NCBI GenBank assembly: GCA_013152945.1
Contig: JAADFL010000071.1
Coordinates: forward strand, 1 to 26,384
Length of the DNA: 26,384 nt
Source: Deltaproteobacteria bacterium
Lineage (GTDB): Bacteria; Myxococcota_A; JAADFL01
Direction: 5' to 3'
Positions within the stretch are counted from its first letter, which is position 1; each line of letters starts with the position of its first letter. The notes under the pieces are model-generated. The model was not told the origin of the DNA, did no database searches, and saw nothing but the letters and a program-made list of their open reading frames with translations. Positions 17,121 through 26,200 of the stretch are shown here, one piece after another. The position numbers and the translations under genes are program-made.

Positions 17121-17149
17121 TTGCCCTTAATTTTCCTATTGACTATTAT
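17121..17149 (+). promoter_or_regulatory. sigma70-like promoter for the TPR-tal-glcDF run
   Basis: TTGCCC (17121-17126), 17-base spacer, TATTAT (17144-17149). It lies 47 bases before the ATG of the TPR gene and the 17-base spacing is ideal. A second weaker pair (TTGACT at 17139 with TATGAT after 15 bases) overlaps it. Prediction by eye only. Confidence 0.45.
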
Positions 17150-17195
17150 AAGCGGCTGGTATGATTTTACGGCGAAGAGAAACTTAGGATTCAAC

Positions 17196-18065
17196 ATGGA
17201 TATGAAACGCACGGATAAGATACAGAGGTCTAACAAGGCCAGGAGACACAATGAACGCGGAATGCTCCTGGCTGACAAGGGCTGGCGGGAAGAGGCGATG
17301 CGTGAGTTCAAGAGAGCAATTGAACTCGATCCCGGTTTCACTGCCGCACGGGACAACCTTGCCTCCCTGCTTGCAGAGAACGGGAACTATCTTTCTTCAC
17401 TCAAGGAGACAATAGCGACCATTGACTTGTCACCCGATGATCCGGAGGCATACCTGCGCCTGGCCGATTTCCTCACCATGAACTCCTATGCTACAGCCGA
17501 GCAATTGTATCAACGCGCCTGTGACCTCGACCCCGACTCGCTGGAGGCCCAGGCCGGACTGGCTTACATGCTTCACGAGGAGGGGAGGCTTGAAGAGGCA
17601 AGGGAACGGTACGAGGCTGCATTGGCCCAGGACGGCGAAGACGCCGACTTACACAGGGGATACGGCCGGGTCCTGCTCGATCTCGGGGAACTCAATGCAG
17701 CGGTCAAGGAACTGAAATCCATAATAGACAATGAACCTGACGATCCAGAGACTTTGTCCGACCTCGGCCTCGCTTATGCCAGCAAGGGTTTTCGTGATGC
17801 CGCCGCCAAGGCCTGGAAGAAGGCAATAGCACTGGACCCGAAACGACTCGAGGATTTGTACAACCTGGCTGCCCTGTATGCGTCTGCAGGCAAACGGGCA
17901 ATGGCGTTCGATTGGCTCAAAAAGGCTGTTTCAAGAAATAGAGAACGCGTGCTTCTTTGGGTCAGGGAGGATCCGAGATTCGATTTGATCAGGCATGATC
18001 CAAGATTCGTGGCATTGTCCAGAAAATCCGGAACAAAACAACAAGATCATAAAAAGAAAGGCTGA
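17196..18065 (+). CDS. tetratricopeptide (TPR) repeat protein
   Basis: 289 residues from ATG 17196 with AGGA six bases upstream. A TTG start at 17121 would add a hydrophobic N-terminus (LIFLLTIISGW) but overlaps the predicted promoter, so a soluble cytoplasmic form is preferred. About six or seven consecutive 34-residue repeats run from about residue 18 to 255, with typical A/G/Y/A/P positions (for example GMLLADKGWREEAMREFKRA, then LGLAYASKGFRDAAAKAWKK). The C-terminal DPRFDLIRHDPRFVAL is a common cap of bacterial TPR proteins, and the final residues are Lys-rich. It is a protein-interaction scaffold with no catalytic motif. First gene of a closely spaced run; 33 bases separate it from transaldolase. 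Partners are unknown. Confidence 0.9.
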   Translation: MDMKRTDKIQRSNKARRHNERGMLLADKGWREEAMREFKRAIELDPGFTAARDNLASLLAENGNYLSSLKETIATIDLSPDDPEAYLRLADFLTMNSYATAEQLYQRACDLDPDSLEAQAGLAYMLHEEGRLEEARERYEAALAQDGEDADLHRGYGRVLLDLGELNAAVKELKSIIDNEPDDPETLSDLGLAYASKGFRDAAAKAWKKAIALDPKRLEDLYNLAALYASAGKRAMAFDWLKKAVSRNRERVLLWVREDPRFDLIRHDPRFVALSRKSGTKQQDHKKKG

Positions 18066-18098
18066 AAAAAACCGGCCCACGGAAGACAAGGAGGAGAG

Positions 18099-18743
18099 AT
18101 GGACTTTTTTCTCGATACTGCATTGGTCGATGAGATACGTGCCGGCCTTGAAATGGGCATGGTGGACGGGATAACCACGAACCCGAGCCTGGTAGCCAAG
18201 ACAGGCAAAAAATTCATGGACGTGGTAAAGGAGATCCTCGACCTGGTTCCGGGTCCGGTCAGCATCGAGGCTGTCTCGGAAAAGGCCGAAGACATGATTG
18301 CCGAGGCAAGGGATATCTCCGGACTCGGCGAAAATGCAGTGGTAAAGATTCCCATGACAGAGGAAGGCTTGAAAGCAGTACGGGCACTGGGGGAAGAAGG
18401 CATCAGTACCAATGTGACACTGGTCTTTTCTCCCTTGCAGGCTTTGATGGCGGCCAAGGCAGGCGCAAGCTATGTCTCGCCCTTTGTTGGAAGGCTCGAT
18501 GATGTAGGCGAAGACGGCATGTCCCTCGTATCACAGATTCTGGAGATATTCGACAACTACATGTTCGAGACAGAGGTCATAGTAGCCTCTGTCCGGACAC
18601 CGACACATGTGCTTACAGCCGCAAGACTGGGAGCCGACATTGTCACCCTTCCTTACGGTGTGCTCAAAAAACTGCCCAAACATCCCCTGACGGATGTCGG
18701 TATCGCAAAGTTTCTCGCAGACTGGGAAAAAGTTCCCAAGTAA
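18099..18743 (+). CDS. fsa: transaldolase / fructose-6-phosphate aldolase (small, TalC-type)
   Basis: 214 residues, the usual length of the short transaldolase subfamily; start ATG 18099 with AAGGAGGAG just upstream. Family landmarks: [13 protein letters not shown] (first strand), [13 protein letters not shown] (24-37), IEAVS (57-60), the Schiff-base lysine K83 in [24 protein letters not shown] (about 102-114), a [11 protein letters not shown] strand and VASVRTP. It forms a TIM barrel that transfers dihydroxyacetone units (transaldolase) or makes fructose 6-phosphate; sequence alone does not separate the two activities here. Central carbon metabolism, cytoplasm. Its stop codon is followed six bases later by the in-frame TTG of the hydrolase. 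Confidence 0.93.
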   Translation: MDFFLDTALVDEIRAGLEMGMVDGITTNPSLVAKTGKKFMDVVKEILDLVPGPVSIEAVSEKAEDMIAEARDISGLGENAVVKIPMTEEGLKAVRALGEEGISTNVTLVFSPLQALMAAKAGASYVSPFVGRLDDVGEDGMSLVSQILEIFDNYMFETEVIVASVRTPTHVLTAARLGADIVTLPYGVLKKLPKHPLTDVGIAKFLADWEKVPK

Positions 18744-18749
18744 CCCACC

Positions 18750-19532
18750 TTGCCTTCCAAGCAAATAGGAAAAGAAAGGATCTGGTTCAGGTACCACGAC
18801 GGGTCGGAACCCGGTTTGCTGTTCGTGCATGGCGCCGGCGGCAATTCCCTGTCATGGATACTTCAATACAGGCATTTCAGGGGCAAGAGAATTATTGTTC
18901 AACCCGACCTGCCCGGGCATGGGAAGAGTACGGGCGACGGCCGGGAAAGTCTCGTGGCATACGCACGGTTCTTGAAAAACCTGGTCACGGAGCTCGGCCT
19001 TTCCAGGGTTGTTGTAGCCGGACATTCCATGGGAGGGGGCATAGCCCTCGAGTTCGCCATCAATTACCCTGATCTCGTGGAGGGCCTGGTATTGGCGGGC
19101 ACCGGCGCCAGGTTGACAGTATCCGGCCGGATCATTGACCTCGTAAGTACGAATCCTGCCGCTTTGCCGAAGCTGTTAAGTAAATGGATTTGCGCTCCCG
19201 GCGTGTCCAGGGTCATTATCAAACGTTCCATTGCCATGCTCGAACAAACCGATCCGAAGGTGCTTCAAAAGGATTTCGAGGCATGTAAACGCCTTGACCT
19301 GACACCCGAAATCGATAGGATTGAGGCGCCGGCCGTGGTCATCACAGGCATGCAGGACAGGATGACGCCGGTCATTATGGGCAGGCAGCTTACACAAGGA
19401 TTGCCGAATGCAAGACACGTTATCCTGGAAGGCGCGGGACACATGGTCATGGTGGAAAAGGCGCAGGAGTTCAACTCGACAATGGATTCCTTTCTGCATG
19501 AGATCGCACAACACAAGTTTCGATATCGATGA
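18750..19532 (+). CDS. alpha/beta hydrolase
   Basis: 260 residues. Start TTG 18750 is almost forced: an in-frame TAA (the transaldolase stop) lies six bases upstream, and no ATG or GTG occurs before the first conserved strand. No good ribosome site is seen, so translation is probably coupled to transaldolase. Catalytic triad is clear: nucleophile Ser93 in GHSMGG (91-96), Asp203 in GMQDRMTP, His231 in GAGHMVMVE. The oxyanion strand LLFVHGAGGNS (23-33) and DLPGHGKS (53-60) match the classic fold. Substrate unknown; relatives include esterases, lactonases and C-C hydrolases. A cytoplasmic lactone- or ester-opening step feeding the downstream 2-hydroxyacid oxidase is plausible but only inferred from position (36 bases before glcD). 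Confidence 0.9.
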   Translation: MPSKQIGKERIWFRYHDGSEPGLLFVHGAGGNSLSWILQYRHFRGKRIIVQPDLPGHGKSTGDGRESLVAYARFLKNLVTELGLSRVVVAGHSMGGGIALEFAINYPDLVEGLVLAGTGARLTVSGRIIDLVSTNPAALPKLLSKWICAPGVSRVIIKRSIAMLEQTDPKVLQKDFEACKRLDLTPEIDRIEAPAVVITGMQDRMTPVIMGRQLTQGLPNARHVILEGAGHMVMVEKAQEFNSTMDSFLHEIAQHKFRYR

Positions 19533-19568
19533 TATTGCAGTAAGCCTTTTACGCCCCGGAGGTCAGGG

Positions 19569-20999
19569 GTGATAGAACCAAATGCCCTTAAGAAGCTCGG
19601 GGAGATCCTTGGTCCGGGGGGATTGATAAAAGATGCGGTCGGCCTCACCTGTTATTCGTACGATGCAATGCCCTATTCTCCTGAAGGCAACCAGAGGGTA
19701 ATGCCTGATGCGGTCGCACTGCCGAGAGACGCGGACCAGGTATGTGAAATCGTTTCACTTGCAAATGAATTCAGGTTTCCGATCGTACCGAGGGGCGCGG
19801 GAACCGGCATGACAGGCGGCGCACGGCCCACCATGGGTGGGCTCGTGTTGGCTTTCTCCAGGATGAATAACATGGAAATCCTGGACAAGGATCTGACTGC
19901 GCGGGTGCAACCCGGAGTAATAACATCAAGGATCCAGCAGGAAGCGGAAAGAGCGGGGCTGTTTTACCCGCCCGACCCTGCAAGCAGCGAGGCATGTACC
20001 ATCGGAGGCAATATCGCGGAAAACGCAGGCGGCTTAAGGGCCGTGAAATACGGGGTAACCAGGGATTACGTGCTCGGGCTGGATGCCGTGCTCGGAGACG
20101 CAACCAGGATCAAGGCGGGAGCAAAGACGGTCAAGTCTGTTGCCGGCCTGGACATGGTGAGCCTGTTGGCCGGTTCGGAAGGAACATTGGGACTGGTCCT
20201 CGAAGCCTGGTTGAAGCTCTTGCCGTTGCCCGAATCGAGGTGCACCCTGTTGGCCTTGTTCGAAACAGCGGACCAGGCGGCATCTGCTGCACCGGCAATC
20301 CTGACCGCAAGACTCGACCCTACTGCCCTGGAATTCATGGATCGTTACACCATCGAGTGTGTTGCAGACCAATTGGACGAACTCGGCACGAACATTCCAG
20401 GCGCCATGCTGCTCGTAGAGCTGGATGGAGGAATAGGGGATACGAAGCGGCGAATCAGGGATGTCCGGTCGATTTGCACCGACCTGGGGGCATATAATAC
20501 ACGGATATCAGACAGCGAAGAGGCCAGGGAACAGCTCTGGAAGGCCAGGAAAGCAATTTCACCCGCCCTTGGAAAGTTGGCTCCGTTCAAGATCGACGAG
20601 GATGTCGCTGTTCCAAGGTCCCGCCTTGCCGAACTGGTAAGGGGAGCAGGTGAAATCGGCTTGAAAAACGGATTGAAATGCGCCTGCTACGGACACGCAG
20701 GCGATGGAAACCTGCACGTCAATTACCTGGTGCCGGCCGGGGAAAAACCGGCAGGGGCTGAAAAAGTCGCAAGGGAGCTATTTGAACTTGCAATCTCTCT
20801 CGGAGGCACCATTTCAGGAGAACACGGAATAGGCACGGCCAAGAGAATGTACCTGGAACTAGAAACAGGCAGGGCCGGCCTGGATATAATGGCAAGCGTG
20901 AAACAGGCACTCGATCCGAAAGGAATCATGAACCCGGGCAAGTTGCTGCCAAAAGATTATGACACTATGCCGGGTTACGTGCGGAAAAATACAGAGTGA
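19569..20999 (+). CDS. glcD: FAD-binding 2-hydroxyacid oxidase, GlcD-like
   Basis: 476 residues, start GTG 19569 with GGAGGT five bases upstream. The PCMH-type FAD domain carries PRGAGTGMTGGA (74-85), TIGGNIAENAGG and LLAGSEGTLG. The C-terminal cap domain has GHAGDGNLHVN (375-385), GEHGIGTAKR (417-426) and the closing DPKGIMNPGKLLP. This is the glycolate-oxidase / D-lactate-dehydrogenase branch; with GlcF directly behind (stop and start overlap as GTGA) glycolate or D-lactate oxidation coupled to the quinone pool is the best guess. glcE, present in the E. coli glc locus, is absent here, as in many two-subunit versions. Substrate cannot be read from sequence. Confidence 0.92.
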   Translation: MIEPNALKKLGEILGPGGLIKDAVGLTCYSYDAMPYSPEGNQRVMPDAVALPRDADQVCEIVSLANEFRFPIVPRGAGTGMTGGARPTMGGLVLAFSRMNNMEILDKDLTARVQPGVITSRIQQEAERAGLFYPPDPASSEACTIGGNIAENAGGLRAVKYGVTRDYVLGLDAVLGDATRIKAGAKTVKSVAGLDMVSLLAGSEGTLGLVLEAWLKLLPLPESRCTLLALFETADQAASAAPAILTARLDPTALEFMDRYTIECVADQLDELGTNIPGAMLLVELDGGIGDTKRRIRDVRSICTDLGAYNTRISDSEEAREQLWKARKAISPALGKLAPFKIDEDVAVPRSRLAELVRGAGEIGLKNGLKCACYGHAGDGNLHVNYLVPAGEKPAGAEKVARELFELAISLGGTISGEHGIGTAKRMYLELETGRAGLDIMASVKQALDPKGIMNPGKLLPKDYDTMPGYVRKNTE

Positions 21000-22327
21000 C
21001 CACAAAGCGGGATAAATCTGCAAGCCCTGTCGGGTTGACTTCCATTAGCCGGATTGCAGAGTCAACCGATGCCTGCAGGAGATGCGGGCTCTGTTCATCC
21101 GTATGTCCCGTCTTTGATGTGTTGGGCCTCGAGTGCGCCTCTCCAAGGGGTAAGCTCCAGCTCGTTGCCGCTGCAGGTCAAGGCGACCTGTCATGCACAA
21201 AAGAACTGGAAAAGGCTCTCTGCCTTTGCGTCGGATGCGGGGCATGCTCTGAAAGATGCCCGAACCTCGTCATGGCAAAGGAGACGCTTCTTGCCGCCAA
21301 ACAGGTCCTGCCCGGAAAAAGACCGGGCAGGGTTTTCCGGATAGCAGCCGGTCTGATGTCACGTGAAAAAACAATCAGTCATGCGGCAGGTATTGCAAAA
21401 AGCCTGCGTCCCTTGTGGGCATCGAGTTTGCCGGACGACCAGGGCCTTGTAATGAGACTGGCCAAGCCGGGCGCAAGGTTCCCGAAACTGGCTGAAACCA
21501 ACCTGAAGAAGATCTGGCCCAGGAACGAAAAAAACGGGAAACCAGTTTCGCTGATGCCGAGGGATGGGTCGCCAAACGCCATAGCCGGCATCTTTCCGGG
21601 ATGCATACATACCTACTTGACTCCAAAAGCAGGGATTTCACTCGCAAGGGTGCTGGCTGCCGCCGGTTTCCGGGTTGACCTCCTTGAAAACACGGGATGT
21701 TGCGGCCTGCCCGCCCTGTCTGCAGGAAATACAAAGCAAGCACAAAAGGCAATGGCGCACAACCTCGATGTAATAGATATTGAAAAATATTCGGTCATAG
21801 TAACCCCCTGTGCATCCTGCGCAGCAATGCTCAAGGTGCACTACCCGGCATTGGCCTCGAAAACAGGTTACAATCAAGCCGGCATTGCCGAAAGACTCGC
21901 TGCAAAAGTACAGGTCCTAAGCCAGGTCCTTGCAAAACACACGGGGAAAATCGCTCAAAGGGAAAAGGTCACCAAAGAGGGAACGGAAACGATTGCCTAT
22001 CACACGCCCTGCCATCTTGCAAAGGCCTTGGGAGATTCAACTTCGGGTCCAAAGGTCATGCAACGTATCGAAAATGCCGGTTACAGGCAGACAAAGCCTG
22101 CCTGCTGCGGACAAGGCGGACTATTCGGGGTGGAAAATCCTGAAATATCCGGCAAAATCGGTTCAAAGGCAGCAAAGATACTGCTCGGCACAGGCGCCTC
22201 AACAGTGGCAACCGAATGCTCCGGATGCTACCTGCAACTATACGACCTTCTCTGGAGGGAAAACAGGAAAGCAGAAGTAATCTGGCTGGCCGAGGCAATC
22301 GAACGATTCGGCCTTGCAGGAACGTGA
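20996..22327 (+). CDS. glcF: iron-sulfur subunit of 2-hydroxyacid oxidase, GlcF-like
   Basis: 443 residues, start GTG 20996 overlapping the glcD stop (GTGA), a sign of coupled translation. Two [4Fe-4S] motifs: CRRCGLCSSVCP (C27, C30, C33, C37) and CVGCGACSERCP (C78, C81, C84, C88). Two cysteine-rich CCG domains follow: the first with FPGCIHTYL, NTGCCGLPA and TPCASCAAML, the second with TPCHLAK, PACCGQGGLFG and ATECSGCYLQL. This arrangement is that of GlcF/LutA-HdrD-type electron-transfer subunits, which take electrons from the FAD subunit and pass them to quinone at the inner membrane. It is last in the run; a gap of 136 bases follows before the convergent PqqD-like gene. Confidence 0.93.
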   Translation: MTTKRDKSASPVGLTSISRIAESTDACRRCGLCSSVCPVFDVLGLECASPRGKLQLVAAAGQGDLSCTKELEKALCLCVGCGACSERCPNLVMAKETLLAAKQVLPGKRPGRVFRIAAGLMSREKTISHAAGIAKSLRPLWASSLPDDQGLVMRLAKPGARFPKLAETNLKKIWPRNEKNGKPVSLMPRDGSPNAIAGIFPGCIHTYLTPKAGISLARVLAAAGFRVDLLENTGCCGLPALSAGNTKQAQKAMAHNLDVIDIEKYSVIVTPCASCAAMLKVHYPALASKTGYNQAGIAERLAAKVQVLSQVLAKHTGKIAQREKVTKEGTETIAYHTPCHLAKALGDSTSGPKVMQRIENAGYRQTKPACCGQGGLFGVENPEISGKIGSKAAKILLGTGASTVATECSGCYLQLYDLLWRENRKAEVIWLAEAIERFGLAGT

Positions 22328-22350
22328 ACAGGAAAAAATCAAGCCCATGA

Positions 22351-22418
22351 GCCCGGGTCAACGGTGGCCTGCCAGAGCAAAGCGAGCCTACCCTTGATGC
22401 CGGCGAAACGGACCGGGC
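22351..22418. other. GC-rich structured gap between convergent genes
   Basis: GCCCGG (22351-22356) can pair with CCGGGC (22413-22418), enclosing about 56 bases with a possible inner GGTGGC / GCC(T)ACC stem. It lies downstream of both glcF and the PqqD-like gene, so a terminator or 3' processing signal is more likely than a riboswitch. No terminal T-run is seen. Confidence 0.3.
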
Positions 22419-22463
22419 AAGATAGAAAAAGAAAATGGGTTCAAACTCCGGGGCCAGTATAAT

Positions 22464-22844
22464 TTACTCCCAGAGCGGCTCCACTACTCCGGGTTCATCC
22501 CTTAAAAGCACAGCCCCCACCCTTTCGAGATCCTGAACCAGCTCGCAGACATCCCGCCTGGCCCGAATAGGCCCTACGTCGTAATCAGCCCTTAAGACAG
22601 CGACAAGATCCTCGATCGTCTTGTCCCCCTGCTCCGCGGATTTCCACAGAAATGTGCCTGTCTCATTGAGCACGTGCATCACAGGCTGTGGTCCTGGTAT
22701 AACGATTATTGTTTCACCCTCGACTACCTGCCAGGCAATGTCAGGATGGTGAACCATGTACTTGCCGAGCAGGTGGGCCCACTTGCTCCTTGAATTCGCA
22801 GAAGATCCGGATGACCGCCTCTTCATGCTCTTCCTTTGCATCAT
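22464..22844 (-). CDS. PqqD-like RiPP-recognition-element protein (orphan)
   Basis: 126 residues from ATG 22844-22842 with GGGGAG six bases upstream; an upstream ATG at 22886 lacks a ribosome site. A basic, low-complexity N-terminus (about 1-22) precedes a PqqD fold: WQVVEGETIIVIPGPQPVM, then HVLNETGTFLWKSAEQGDKT (a family hallmark), the IEDLVAVLRADYDV helix and DVCELVQDLERVGAV. PqqD proteins bind precursor peptides and hand them to radical-SAM enzymes. Neither a radical-SAM gene nor a small precursor gene is seen beside it: the upstream neighbour is the divergent giant lipoprotein, the downstream one glcF. It may act on a distant locus or have a different role. Confidence 0.82.
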   Translation of the reverse strand: MMQRKSMKRRSSGSSANSRSKWAHLLGKYMVHHPDIAWQVVEGETIIVIPGPQPVMHVLNETGTFLWKSAEQGDKTIEDLVAVLRADYDVGPIRARRDVCELVQDLERVGAVLLRDEPGVVEPLWE

Positions 22845-23262
22845 CTCTTTCTCCCCTAAATTTCGAGCGCGTGCCTTCGTGTTCACTACCTGCTCGATGT
22901 CTGGATCAAGGCATTACCCGCAGAAAAGAGAGTTGTCAACCTACACGTACACGCTACCGTGCGCAAAACACCTTTTATCCGGAAGTTGATATATTAATAA
23001 TTTAAATATAACAATATTATTCCCAAAATATTCAATATATTTCGACCACAAAAGCCGGAGGTTCACTTTTTTCTGTAAATCCGCACAAATTGCATTGCCA
23101 TGAAACCTGAATTGAAGTAAAGTTTTTTCTTGTCTCACCGAAGAGATAGGGGGTATGTGGATCCTTGAATACGATAATAGAGAGCCCCGAAAACGGATCC
23201 CTTGTTTTTGGTAACGGATGTCGGTCCTTGGGGCGGGATCGACAACATGGTGGAGAGTTCCA
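22845..23262. other. 418-base divergent intergenic region
   Basis: Separates the PqqD-like gene (-) from the Ig-like lipoprotein gene (+) and should hold promoters for both. It includes a very AT-rich core (about 22985-23040, with TTAATAATTTAAATATAA). A GGATCC appears at 23158 and again at 23195. I could not fix a convincing -35/-10 pair, and no RNA gene or ORF with a ribosome site was seen. Confidence 0.5.
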
Positions 23263-26200
23263 ATGAACAAATTTGGCTTGTTTTTGTTGGTGGTCATGCA
23301 GGCAACTGTTGCAATGTTTCTTGGCGGGTGCGATTGCGGAGGTGGAAATAACGGCTGCAAGCTGGACAGCGACTGCTCCAACGGCCAGGTCTGCGATGTG
23401 AACACAGGCAAATGCAAACCTGCGGAACTGGTTCCGGGAATCAAGATAAAAGACCTGGATCCCAACAAAGTCAACATATTGGAGCAGGACAAGGACGATA
23501 CGGACACATCGACCGAGGGTTTCCAGTTCACCCTGGTCGCCGACGCCACTAATATCGAGTCAGGCCAACAAGCCAAGCTGTGCAAACTCGTCGATGACGG
23601 CCAGGGAGGCAAGAAGGAAAAAGACTGTGTAACCCAGGGACTGGTCAAGGATGGCAACAGGATTTTCGTAACCTTTACCGACTATACCCTGGACTTTGGG
23701 TTACAAACTCTTAGGGTGACCGCCTCGAACAAGTCGGGAAAAGAAGCACAGGATCAAGTCGAAGTAAGGGCATTGGCCCCGAATGCATGTGCAGTCACGA
23801 TACAGGCTCCCGCCAACCATGCGACCCTGACATCCGACGACGACAAGAATAATGAGCGACCGGACCTGCAATATGACGTGGTTGCCTCGGCAATCAACGT
23901 GGAGGCCGGAAATACCTGTACCCTTACCGCTGGAGACAGGCCTGCGGTTCAAGCCCAGCCACAGGGGACTACGGTTACATTCCAGGACGCGGACCTGCCC
24001 ATATCCAGGCAACCGGACAGCCTGAAATTGACCGTGGAATGTACAAACAATGTGGGCAACACCTGCTCGGACTCGGTAACGATTGCCGTAGATTTACCTG
24101 ACTGCCAGGTAACTATTACGCCTCCTTCCGGCACATTCAACGCCTCTGACGACGAAGACGCCGACACGGATGGATTGCAAAAAACCGTAACTGTCACGTC
24201 CGACGAATGTCCGGACGGAACAGACGTAGTGCTCACGGTAAACGGCGCTGATGAGCCCACGGCCCAGCTCTCCAATCACACGGCGAAATTCACGATAACC
24301 CTGCCGGACGACATCGACAGGAACCCTGCCGGACCATCCCAGGTCGAGGCCAACCTTTCGAGTCCGGACAATAGGACAGGTCATGACCTGGTGCAATACA
24401 GTGTTGACACTGTGCCGCCCGTGGCTGCTATTACCGATCCCCCTGACGGTGCGGTACTCGGCAAGGCCGACGATTATAACCCTGCCACGGCGGACATTCT
24501 CGAACACGACGTCGTGGGAACCGTTTCCAACGGAGACAAGGGCACGGTGATTTCACTGTTCCTGGACCAGGCCCAGGACCCGGTGGAAACGTATACGATG
24601 AGCAGCGACGATGTCTCGAATGATCCTTTCCAGTTCAGGTTCAGGGTGGTGCCATTCGATGAAGGGACACACGTATTGAAGGTCACGGCCCAGGATCCTG
24701 CGGGCAACCAGGGAGAAGCGGAGAACAGCCTGACAGTCAGCATGGCAGAACCCGGGGTGCACATTACCGACCCCATGCAGAGCGGAACAGACCCGGCAGT
24801 GCTTGGTTGCGGAGATGACCTGAATGACCAGGTGGACAGCCTTCAATACCTTGTCTGCGCAGACACGGCCAATGTTCCGAAGGGACCGAATTCAACTCTT
24901 TCCATTGACAACGGAGAGCCCATACCGGGCACCGTGGACGACACAGGCAAAACATGCTTCATGGTTGCACTGGGAGATGGAGAACACCAGTTGGTTGCCT
25001 GCGTACAGGTACAGGGCTTTGACGAGGTTTGCAGCGACCCGGTCACGGTCGACGTGGACTGGACTCCACCGGTGATAACCTTTGACTACTATGGCGATGG
25101 CATGCCAATCAACACGCCTGTCTTCGATCTTGCTGGCGGGGTTGCGGGAGCGGCGGACGGCACTGACGTGGTCCTTACCGTGGACACTAACGATCCTGTC
25201 AAGACTACTCTGGCCGAGGGAGGATTCACTTTCAAGAATGTCACGCTCACAGGCGAAGGCGACCACAATCTCACGGTATCAGTAAAGTTGGATAATGGGT
25301 GCGAGGCATCCAAGACCATCAAGCTTACCTTGGATGTCACTCCGCCCAGCCTAGGGATGTTCCTGAAACCCGCCGACGGCAACGAGAGGGCTGCGGACGG
25401 CGCTGCTCTTGTCGAGGCCGACGACCTTGACAGCGACTGCTCGGACGGCTTCCAGAGCAATGTCGTAGTTCACGTGCAAGGTGTACCAGCAGGAACCGAG
25501 GTCAGATTGTGGCTCAACTCTGCAACTCCTGTTACAGCCAACACAGACGATTCGGGAACAGTGCTCTTTGACAACGTGTTCCTGAAAGAGGGCAGCAACC
25601 TGATGACTGCCAGGGCAACCGACATTGCAGGAAACGAGGGCATGGCAAATGCATCGTTTACAGCCAACTGCGGGTGTCCTGTTGCAACCGTGACACCCGG
25701 AGCGGGTGAATACGTGACTACCGACGACGACGTTGATCCGAACACGGATGGTGTGCAGGCAGACATACACGTGGACTCGGATGCAGGGCCGAACGTCATA
25801 TTCAAGTTATACATCAATGAGGGCATGGGCCTGCCTTGCCAGCTCAACGAGCAGGTACAAACGAGTGATTCCAACGGCGACGCAACGTTCCCGGCTGTTC
25901 CGCTTTGCCAGGGCGAGAACACCATCAGGATAACCTCGGACGATGCGGGCAAGGTGTGCACAATTGCCATGCACAGCGTAACAGTCAAGCTTGGCAAACC
26001 CTCGATACAGTTCGCCAACCTGGCTGACGGCCAATACTTGAATCTTTCCAACGAAGACTCTTCTCCGGGCGCACCGGGTTTCCAGTACGACGTGCAGTTC
26101 ACGACCCTGGAGGCTGAAGACGGCAGCATTGCCACCCTGACCGTGAACGGCACGGATGTCTATACAGCCACAGTGGCATCCGGGGCAGGCACCTTCAAAG

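Noticed and set aside
17121-17195. TTG start giving the TPR protein a hydrophobic N-terminal anchor
   Set aside because: The segment coincides with a good promoter-like site, and ATG 17196 has a ribosome site; a membrane-anchored form is not fully excluded.
22328-22463. c-di-GMP (GEMM) or cobalamin-type riboswitch, or tRNA-like piece (GGGTTCAAACTCC)
   Set aside because: Only short fragments resemble the consensus, the needed helices do not line up, and the site lies downstream of both neighbouring genes.
22941-23657. 238-codon minus-strand ORF over the start of the giant lipoprotein
   Set aside because: It covers the signal peptide and Cys module of the forward gene and has no recognisable domain.
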